DNA of 46,961 nucleotides from Deltaproteobacteria bacterium (GTDB lineage Bacteria; Myxococcota; B64-G9): the NCBI GenBank assembly GCA_016935365.1, contig JAFGRB010000222.1, positions 1-46,961 on the forward strand, given 5' to 3'. Positions within the stretch are counted from its first letter, which is position 1; each line of letters starts with the position of its first letter. Of this stretch, positions 41,335 to 46,961 are shown in pieces. The position numbers and the translations under genes are program-made. Under the pieces are notes generated by a model that worked only from the letters and a program-made list of their open reading frames with translations, made no database searches and was not told the origin of the DNA.

Positions 41335-42678
41335 ATGAGCCAGAACCCATACGGACTGGAAAGGCCCGAGATCCTCGACCTCGCCCCCCCTCAGGCGCGA
41401 GACATCGGCGAGACCGGGCTGCAGCTGGGCTTCTTGACCGATCTGGCAGCCAAGATGCTGTACTACAGCGGCGTGCTGACCGGCGTGTCCATCGCCGACA
41501 CCATGGGCCTGCCGTTCACCGGCGTGGTCGAGGATGTCATCAACTTCCTGGCCGAGGAACGGCTGGTGGAGATGAAGGGCGGCAAGGGATTCGGCCGCGC
41601 GTCCTTCTCCTACACGCTCACCGAGCGCGGCCGGGAGGTGGCCCGCGAAGCGGTGGCGCGGACCGCATACGTGGGCAAGGCGCCCGTGCCGCTCGATCAG
41701 TACACCTCGCTGGTGCGCCTTCAGATGCAGGACGTGCCCTTCATCGGCAAGGACATGCTCCTCGACCACTTCAAGAGCCTGATCCTGCCACCGGACTTCT
41801 TCGACCGGGTAGGGCCGGCCATCAACTCCAGCCGCTCTCTGTTCCTTTTCGGCCCGCCCGGAAACGGCAAGACGACGGTCGCCGAGATGGTGGCCGACAT
41901 CCTGGGCGGGGAGGTCTTCGTCCCGCATGCCATCGAGGTGGACGGGCAGGTCATCAAGGTCTTCGACCCGCTCAACCACGTCCCGGTCGACCTGGATCGC
42001 TCGACCTCGCCCCCGCCGCTGTCGGGCGTCAAGCGCCCGGTCCAGAAGAAGTCGGGGCCCGAGTTCGACAAGCGCTGGATGCTCTCGAATCGTCCGTCGG
42101 TCATGGTCGGCGGCGAGCTGACCCTCGAGACGCTGGACCTGATCTACAACCCCACGACCCAGTTCTACGAGGCTCCTTTCCAGGTCAAGGCCAACGGGGG
42201 CATGCTGCTGATCGACGATTTCGGGCGCCAGCGCGTCCACCCCACCGACCTGCTCAACCGCTGGATCGTACCGCTGGAGAAGAACATCGACTTCCTCACC
42301 CTGCACACCGGCAAGAAGTTCGAGATCCCCTTCGACCAGCTGATCGTCTTCGCCACCAACCTCGATCCCAAGGAGTTGGTGGACGAGGCCTTCTTGCGGC
42401 GGATCAAGTACAAGATCGAGGTGCACAACCCCTCCGAGCCGGAGTACCGTCAGATCTTCCGGCTGGTCTGCGGGGCCAAGGGGATCCGCTACTCCGACGA
42501 TGCGGCCACTTACATCATCGAGCGCTACTACAAGGAGTACGACATGGAGCTGCGCTCCTGCCACCCGCGCGATATCATCAACCTGCTGATCGACGTGGCC
42601 AAGTTCCGCAACATACAACCGAAGCTGGAGAAATCGCTCATCGACCAGGCCTGCCTGTCGTTCTTCGTCTCCCTGTGA
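41335..42678 (+). CDS. AAA-family ATPase with N-terminal winged-helix-like domain
   Basis: 447 residues. Residues ~30-110 look like a winged helix (TGVVEDVINFLAEERLVEM, then FSYTLTERGREVAREA). The AAA core has Walker A GPPGNGKTT (173-181), Walker B GGMLLIDDFGRQ and a sensor-1-like IVFATNL. Arg-finger candidates lie in FLRRIKYKIE. The protein is cytoplasmic. It starts 32 bp after malG (AAAGGTGAG before the ATG), so it may share the transporter transcript, but nothing in it points to sugar. Related ATPases occur in many delta-proteobacteria without known function; a MoxR/ClpX-like remodelling role is a guess. Confidence 0.8.
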   Translation: MSQNPYGLERPEILDLAPPQARDIGETGLQLGFLTDLAAKMLYYSGVLTGVSIADTMGLPFTGVVEDVINFLAEERLVEMKGGKGFGRASFSYTLTERGREVAREAVARTAYVGKAPVPLDQYTSLVRLQMQDVPFIGKDMLLDHFKSLILPPDFFDRVGPAINSSRSLFLFGPPGNGKTTVAEMVADILGGEVFVPHAIEVDGQVIKVFDPLNHVPVDLDRSTSPPPLSGVKRPVQKKSGPEFDKRWMLSNRPSVMVGGELTLETLDLIYNPTTQFYEAPFQVKANGGMLLIDDFGRQRVHPTDLLNRWIVPLEKNIDFLTLHTGKKFEIPFDQLIVFATNLDPKELVDEAFLRRIKYKIEVHNPSEPEYRQIFRLVCGAKGIRYSDDAATYIIERYYKEYDMELRSCHPRDIINLLIDVAKFRNIQPKLEKSLIDQACLSFFVSL

Positions 42679-42711
42679 GCCGGATCCCAATCACACTTTT
42701 CGTCAACTATT

Positions 42712-42784
42712 CCAATGTATTGGGCCGAATCAAGCGGGGGCGATCCGCTTCGTCTTTGACAAATGTGCCCGAATGTGCTAGGCA
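42712..42784 (+). promoter_or_regulatory. Promoter and short inverted repeat upstream of the Fic-like gene
   Basis: TTGACA (42756-42761), 17-nt spacer, TAGGCA (42779-42784). CCAAT-GT-ATTGG (42712-42723) lies upstream and could be an operator. Transcription from here would begin near 42791, so an ATG at 42763 cannot be the start and GTG 42829 is preferred. Confidence 0.55.
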
Positions 42785-42828
42785 ATGGCGCCACCGCAGT
42801 CCAAAGCCAGCACGCGAGGCGAGAGCCG

Positions 42829-43566
42829 GTGCGTACCGTCTATTTCGATATCGATGACAAAACCGAGGAGTTGCGGCATATCCTGCGCAGGGACAAGGCA
42901 TCCTTGGCCGACTTCGACGAGAAGTTCGAGGTCTCCTGGATCTTCCATGAAAACGCCCTCGAGGGTGCGGTGCTCGACATCTTCGACCTCAAGGCGGCCC
43001 TGGATCACGCCACCGTAGGCGACGGCATCCTGATCCCCACCTACCAGCGCATCCGCAACCACAAGAACGCCATCGAGAAGACCCGCAAGTTCGCCACCGA
43101 CTCGAAGCGGATGCCGACCCTGGCCTTCATCAAGGCACTGCACATCGCCCTGTCGCACGGCCTCCAGGGCCAGACGGGCGGAACATACCGCAAGGACATC
43201 CCCATCCACCGGACCTACTTCCACGAGATCCTGGATCCCGGCAAGATATCCTATGCCATGAACAAGATGGTGCGCGGGTTCAAGGGCAAGGAGTTCAAGC
43301 AGTTGCACCCGATTCACCAGGCGGCCGAGGTGCACTTCCGATTCATGCGGATCTTCCCCTTCGACATCGACAACGGCAAGGTCGCGCGCTTGCTGATGAA
43401 CCTCTTCACCATCCGGGCGGGCTACTACCCGATCATCCTCCCTGACGTCGAGCGCCAGCACTACTACGAGGCGCTGCGCACGAGCGCCGGCGATCTGCGC
43501 AACCTGATCGTCGGCTGCATGGAGCGCCAGCTGGACCAGGCCCTGCGGACGCTGTACGAGGGATGA
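42829..43566 (+). CDS. Fic-domain-like protein with degenerate catalytic motif
   Basis: 245 residues from GTG 42829 (AGG and GAGAG upstream). The N-terminus has WIFHENALEGAVLDIFDLKAAL, similar to the YxSNAIEGN segment that caps Fic active sites. The Fic core motif is normally IHPFxDGNGRxxR; here it reads IFPFDIDNGKVAR (175-187), with Phe176 in place of the catalytic His and Lys in place of Arg. Canonical AMP transfer needs that His, so this protein is probably inactive as an AMPylase or has another chemistry. The rest of the fold, including LLMNLFTIRAGYYPIIL, is intact, arguing against decay. It overlaps the esterase gene by ATGA. Confidence 0.82.
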   Translation: MRTVYFDIDDKTEELRHILRRDKASLADFDEKFEVSWIFHENALEGAVLDIFDLKAALDHATVGDGILIPTYQRIRNHKNAIEKTRKFATDSKRMPTLAFIKALHIALSHGLQGQTGGTYRKDIPIHRTYFHEILDPGKISYAMNKMVRGFKGKEFKQLHPIHQAAEVHFRFMRIFPFDIDNGKVARLLMNLFTIRAGYYPIILPDVERQHYYEALRTSAGDLRNLIVGCMERQLDQALRTLYEG

Positions 43567-44981
43567 ACACCGTCCGGCCCATCGCAGCATCGGAGAATCG
43601 AGCCGAGCGGAGGGGCTTGCGGATCTCCTTGCTCGCTGCGCTGCTCTGCCAGCTCGCCTGCAGCTTCGGCGAGCGATTGCCTCAAGAGGACACCACCCCG
43701 CCAGGCGTGCTGCAGGTCGAGCCCGAAGGCGATGAGGTGGACGCCTCTGCGGACGCGATCGAGATCCTCTTCGACGAGCCGGTCGCGGCGGTCCAGCTCG
43801 AGATACAGCCCTTCAAGTCGATCGAGATCGAGCCGGCGGGAGAGGAAGCGGCGCGGGTCCGGTTCCGGCTCCTGCGCGGCCTGGTCGGCGACGCGACCTA
43901 CAGCTGCTCGGTGCTCGCTTCCGACCTCGCGGGCAACCGGATGACCGAGCCCTTCGCCTGGACCTTCTCGACCGCTCTGCCGCCCGACGCCAACGCTTGC
44001 CGATGGGCGCGTGACGGCGTCTGCGACGAGCCGGGCAACTGCACCTACGGCACCGACTGGGACGACTGCCGCAGCGCCTGCGCGCTCGGCGACCGGCTCC
44101 ACCTGCACGCCGGCGCATGCGCCTTTCGCGAGCCTTCCGATCCGCGCCCGCCCGACGCGAGCGCGGGCACCGGCGGCAGCGAGCACTGGACCGGCCATAT
44201 CGAAGGAGCCATCGGGACGCCCGACGGAGAGGGTTCGGGCAGCATCATGCGCCACTACCGCCTGTATGTGCCGGCGCATTACCGCCCCGACACGCCGGCG
44301 CCGCTGGTGCTGTACCTGCCTGGACACCGCGTCTCGGTGGCCGAGACGGCCCAGTACACCGAGCTCATGCGCACGGCCGAGCTGCACCGCTTCATCCTGG
44401 TGCTCGTCGAGCAGCAGTGGCGCTGGAGCGACTTCAAGTGGGCCTGGTGGACCGACTGGCCGTGGCGCTCCGGGGCCGAGAACCACCCGGATCTCGTCTT
44501 CCTGGAGCGCCTCGTCGATCATCTCGCCGCGCAGTACTCGCTGGATGCGAGCCGGATCTTCGTCACCGGCCACTCCCGCGGAGCCGCCATGGCGCTCATC
44601 GCCGCCCTGGAGAGACCGGATCTCTTCGCCGGGGCCTGCTGCCAGTCCGGCTTCGTCGAGTACGGCTACCACGAGCGCATCCAGCATTACAGCGGACGGC
44701 ACGTGCCGCTGGTGCTCGTGCACGGCACGGTCGATCCCGATGTGCGCATCGACTGCCGGCCAGCGGACGCCTGCTCGCAGGGCCGCAACTGCGGCACGGT
44801 CGCGGCCTCCGACTGCCTGGTCGAGCTGCTGGAGGAGCAGGGCTGGACCGACGATGCGCTCTTCTACTTCCGCCTGGACTCGGTCGCCCACCGCTGGCAA
44901 CCGCAGCTCAACGAGATCTGGTGGGCGCTGCTGAACGCCAGGCCCCTCGGCGCGAGCCGCCTTGCGGAGTCGGACCCATGA
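43563..44981 (+). CDS. Predicted lipoprotein esterase with Ig-like and LNR-like modules
   Basis: 472 residues. The signal peptide ends near Cys33 (QLAC, a weak lipobox). A Big_5-type Ig-like domain (about 45-140: TPPGVLQVEPEGDEVD, DLAGNRMTEPFAWTF) is followed by a Notch/LNR-like Cys module (CRWARDGVCDEPGNC). An alpha/beta hydrolase of the PHB-depolymerase/feruloyl-esterase type follows: oxyanion part LYLPGHRV, nucleophile GHSRGAA, Asp in VHGTVDPDV and His in SVAHRW. It acts outside the cytoplasm on an ester-linked polymer or glycan. It is translationally coupled to the Fic-like gene and to the next gene (both ATGA). Confidence 0.8.
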   Translation: MNTVRPIAASENRAERRGLRISLLAALLCQLACSFGERLPQEDTTPPGVLQVEPEGDEVDASADAIEILFDEPVAAVQLEIQPFKSIEIEPAGEEAARVRFRLLRGLVGDATYSCSVLASDLAGNRMTEPFAWTFSTALPPDANACRWARDGVCDEPGNCTYGTDWDDCRSACALGDRLHLHAGACAFREPSDPRPPDASAGTGGSEHWTGHIEGAIGTPDGEGSGSIMRHYRLYVPAHYRPDTPAPLVLYLPGHRVSVAETAQYTELMRTAELHRFILVLVEQQWRWSDFKWAWWTDWPWRSGAENHPDLVFLERLVDHLAAQYSLDASRIFVTGHSRGAAMALIAALERPDLFAGACCQSGFVEYGYHERIQHYSGRHVPLVLVHGTVDPDVRIDCRPADACSQGRNCGTVAASDCLVELLEEQGWTDDALFYFRLDSVAHRWQPQLNEIWWALLNARPLGASRLAESDP

Positions 44982-46774
44982 TTCCCGGCCGGGGCATCGC
45001 GGTCGGCCTCTGCGCTGCGGCGATCGGTCTGCTGTCCGCAGCAGCCAGGGCCCAGAAGCGCCCGACCGCGCCCGCGCTCGACCTGGATGCGATGGTCGAG
45101 TTCGAGGCAGGTGTCTTTCGGATGGGCCACCCCGGCGGCACGCCCGGTCCGTACGGGGACGAGTGGTTCATCGATCAGACGCCCGAGCACGAGGTGCGCC
45201 TCGGGCGCTTCTACCTCGATCGGGACGAGGTGAGCGTCTCGGACTTCGCGCTCTTCTTGACCTGGGCAGGCGGCGAGACCCACTTCGATCCGGATCAGCC
45301 GATCGACCGTGTCGCCGGCGGCTACCTCGCCAGGCCAGGCGCGGAGCGCGAGCCGATCCGCCAGCTCACCTGGCAGGCGGCCGCCCATTTCTGCGCCTGG
45401 GCCGGCAAGCGCCTGCCCACCGAGGCCGAGTGGGAGCGAGCTGCAGCCGGCCAGGACGACCGGCCCTTTCCCTGGGGGGATGCGAGCCCGAGCTGCCGCC
45501 TGGCAGCGTTCTTCACCGGCTCGGTGCCCTGCAGCGCTGGGCCGGTGACCATCGACGCGCTCCCGGACGGCCGGAGCCCCGAGGGCGCCTCCCACCTGGC
45601 CGGCAACGTGGCCGAGTGGGTGGCCGACTGGTATGCCCCCTACCCGGACGAGGCCCAGGTCGATCCGACCGGACCCTCGAGCGGTGCGTTCAAGGTGGTG
45701 CGCGGCGGCGGCTTCGTCGACTCCGCGCTCCAGCTGCGCACCCACGCCCGCCGGGCGGTCCCACCGGCGTCCCGCGCCGAGGACATCGGCTTCCGCTGCG
45801 CCTGGAGCGCCGAGGAGGCCGAGCCCGCACTGCGGGGAACTCTCGATCCCGCTGCCGACATCGGCCGCCGGGCTCCCGAGATGGCCTACGGTCCGCCGAC
45901 GCCGGGCCCGGATCGCCTGGCGGACGGACTGGACCGGCCCATGGGCATCGTCGAGCTGGACGGCAGCCTCTTCGTCGCCGAGCGTGGCGCGGGCAGGCTG
46001 CTGCGCCTGCATGCAGACGGAGCGGTCGAGATCGTCGCGCTCGGTCTCGATGAGCCGGGCGCGATCGCAGCCTGCCAGGGGCATCTGCTGGTCTGCGAGA
46101 CGGGCGCCGGAAGGCTGAGCCGCATCCGCGCTGCAGACGGCCGGGTCGAGGTGTGGATCGCGGGTCTCGCGGATGGGCCGAACGACGTGCTGTGCGAGGG
46201 CGGCTTCGTCACCCTGGCCACGCAAGGCGAGATCTGGCGAGGCAGCCTGGAGGGCGGCGGCGCGCTGCTCGCTGAAGGCTTCGACGGCCTGGGCGGCATC
46301 GCCGAGATCGAGGGCTTCATCTACTTCACCGAGCGCGGCGACGCGCAGCTCGGCCAGCGGCGCATCGGCCGGATCGACCCCGGCAGCGGCGAGGTCGAGA
46401 CGATCGTGCCGGCCTCGGACTTCGGCATGAGCGTGGTGCCGCGCGACGTGGCCGGCTACCCGGTATCCAATCCGCCCCAGGTCCTCTTCTCGGCCTACTA
46501 CGAGGGCTGGCCGTACAGCGGCGGCGTCTGCCTGCTGAACCCCCTGACCGGCCGCTATGACTTCCTCGATCACAGCCCGCCCCAGCCCGATCGCATCGCG
46601 GTCGACGGCCGGACCGTGTACTGGACCTGTCGCTATGCCCTGGCCCGCCTGCTGCCCGACGCGCCGGGCTTCGACCTGCCGGGCGTCTGGTCCCTGCCGG
46701 GCGGTCTGTCCGCCGGGCCCGCGGGCCTCGTCTGGACCGGCAGGCAGAGCGGACAGGTGCTCCGGATCCCCTAG
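44978..46774 (+). CDS. Secreted FGE/SUMF1-like protein fused to a beta-propeller
   Basis: 598 residues. A signal peptide ends ARAQ. The N-terminal ~270 residues form an FGE-sulfatase (SUMF1-type) domain: WQAAAHFCAWAGKRLPTEAE, LAGNVAEWVADW, VVRGGGFVD and GFRCAW. The two Cys of formylglycine-generating enzymes lie in human GGSYMCHRSYC; here the place is GGGFVDSALQ, with no Cys, so it cannot be a copper-type FGE. The C-terminal ~280 residues look like an NHL/SMP-30-type beta-propeller (repeated ...GSLFVAERGAGRLLRL, ...YFTERGDAQLGQRRIG). It overlaps the esterase gene by ATGA. It probably binds ligand outside the cell or acts as a scaffold. Confidence 0.82.
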   Translation: MIPGRGIAVGLCAAAIGLLSAAARAQKRPTAPALDLDAMVEFEAGVFRMGHPGGTPGPYGDEWFIDQTPEHEVRLGRFYLDRDEVSVSDFALFLTWAGGETHFDPDQPIDRVAGGYLARPGAEREPIRQLTWQAAAHFCAWAGKRLPTEAEWERAAAGQDDRPFPWGDASPSCRLAAFFTGSVPCSAGPVTIDALPDGRSPEGASHLAGNVAEWVADWYAPYPDEAQVDPTGPSSGAFKVVRGGGFVDSALQLRTHARRAVPPASRAEDIGFRCAWSAEEAEPALRGTLDPAADIGRRAPEMAYGPPTPGPDRLADGLDRPMGIVELDGSLFVAERGAGRLLRLHADGAVEIVALGLDEPGAIAACQGHLLVCETGAGRLSRIRAADGRVEVWIAGLADGPNDVLCEGGFVTLATQGEIWRGSLEGGGALLAEGFDGLGGIAEIEGFIYFTERGDAQLGQRRIGRIDPGSGEVETIVPASDFGMSVVPRDVAGYPVSNPPQVLFSAYYEGWPYSGGVCLLNPLTGRYDFLDHSPPQPDRIAVDGRTVYWTCRYALARLLPDAPGFDLPGVWSLPGGLSAGPAGLVWTGRQSGQVLRIP

Positions 46775-46778
46775 CCGC

Positions 46779-46808
46779 GTGACGGCTGGAGCCGAGGCGT
46801 GCTAGGAT
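46779..46808 (+). promoter_or_regulatory. Possible promoter of the terminal lipoprotein gene
   Basis: GTGACG (46779-46784), 18-nt spacer, TAGGAT (46803-46808), ending 10 bp before the ATG. The -35 is weak. A small AGCCG/CGGCT hairpin (46773-46787) overlaps it and could end the upstream gene. Confidence 0.3.
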
Positions 46809-46818
46809 TGCAGCACGA

Positions 46819-46961
46819 ATGAATACGATGGCCTGCCGCATCACACTGGCGTCCCTGCTCGTCCTGGCAGCGAACTGCGTGGGCGGGCTCGACTTCGACG
46901 GCAAGGCCTGCAGCAGCGACCACCCCTGCCCGGGCGGCTACACCTGCGATCGGGGTGTCTG
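46819..46961 (+). CDS. Partial Cys-rich lipoprotein (3' end outside the window)
   Basis: Forty-seven codons are visible. The signal peptide ends LAANC (Cys20), a good lipobox. The mature start is VGGLDFDGKACSSDHPCPGG followed by YTCDRGVC, a Cys pattern common at the N-termini of surface lipoproteins in Myxococcota-like genomes. The gene runs off the window; nothing can be said about its main domain. Confidence 0.55.
   Translation, partial: MNTMACRITLASLLVLAANCVGGLDFDGKACSSDHPCPGGYTCDRGV

Noticed and set aside
42763-42828. ATG at 42763 as the Fic-like start
   Set aside because: A TTGACA-17-TAGGCA promoter would start transcription near 42791, after this ATG, and the extra residues do not resemble Fic proteins.
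1-46961. tRNA, rRNA, CRISPR or insertion sequences
   Set aside because: I looked in all intergenic gaps and saw no cloverleaf, spacer-repeat array or transposase.

Overview
The window is GC-rich, gene-dense chromosomal DNA with very short gaps, many ATGA or convergent stop overlaps, and frequent TTG and GTG starts. The gene content points to a delta-proteobacterial or Myxococcota-like Gram-negative: a Ser/Thr kinase and a DUF4388-type protein with PEGA repeats, an FHA/TPR protein, an NTT-type transporter fused to HEAT repeats and a cyclic-nucleotide-binding fold, an RpoH-type sigma factor, a MYXO-CTERM-like tail, an LNR-type Cys module, a FadL-type porin and many lipoproteins. No rRNA, tRNA, CRISPR array or insertion sequence was found, and no gene-free stretch exceeds 300 bases.

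Layout. 1-181 holds hairpins, including a duplicated terminator-like element. 182-8002: PEGA protein (-), FadL-like porin (+), giant lipoprotein (-), PEGA Ser/Thr kinase (+). 8022-13604: NTT-HEAT-cNMP protein (-) and an SLC12-like transporter (+), separated by a palindrome-rich spacer. 13649-17197: zinc-ribbon membrane protein and RpoH-type sigma factor (-), lipoprotein (+), MBL-fold hydrolase (-). 17429-22113: a + strand cluster of coiled-coil protein, SPFH/zinc-ribbon protein, thioredoxin reductase and a secreted glycoside-hydrolase-like protein. 22103-26490: dnaJ, grpE and a membrane/spermidine-synthase-like fusion (-). 26583-27180: RHH/PIN toxin-antitoxin pair. 27177-31072: tatC, chemoreceptor and periplasmic binding protein (-). 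31163-35706: FHA/TPR protein and PBP1A (-). 35866-42678: a sugar ABC transporter operon followed by an AAA ATPase (+). 42829-46774: Fic-like protein, esterase lipoprotein and FGE-like/beta-propeller protein, translationally coupled (+). The start of another lipoprotein gene runs off the end.

The most unusual part is the sugar transporter at 35866-41303: a lipoprotein with a DOMON-like glucodextranase C-terminal domain, a MalK-type ATPase, a MalE-MalF fusion, and a MalG permease about 100 residues too long. The extra segment lies in the first periplasmic loop and carries a CxxCH haem-binding motif (CFACH). A helix that looks like the C-terminal helix of a class I cytochrome c lies before the CxxCH rather than after it, suggesting a circularly permuted cytochrome c domain nested in a sugar permease. 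I infer a redox- or haem-responsive maltodextrin-type importer.

The Fic-like protein lacks the catalytic histidine, the chemoreceptor has four tandem 28-residue repeats and follows a binding-protein gene, the FGE-like protein lacks the catalytic cysteines, and a family of long palindromes recurs in two intergenic spacers. Many genes have readable sigma-70-type promoters (TTGAC-like, 16-18 nt, TAnnnT), which helped decide several starts. All assignments come from reading the sequence; no searches or structure predictions were run.
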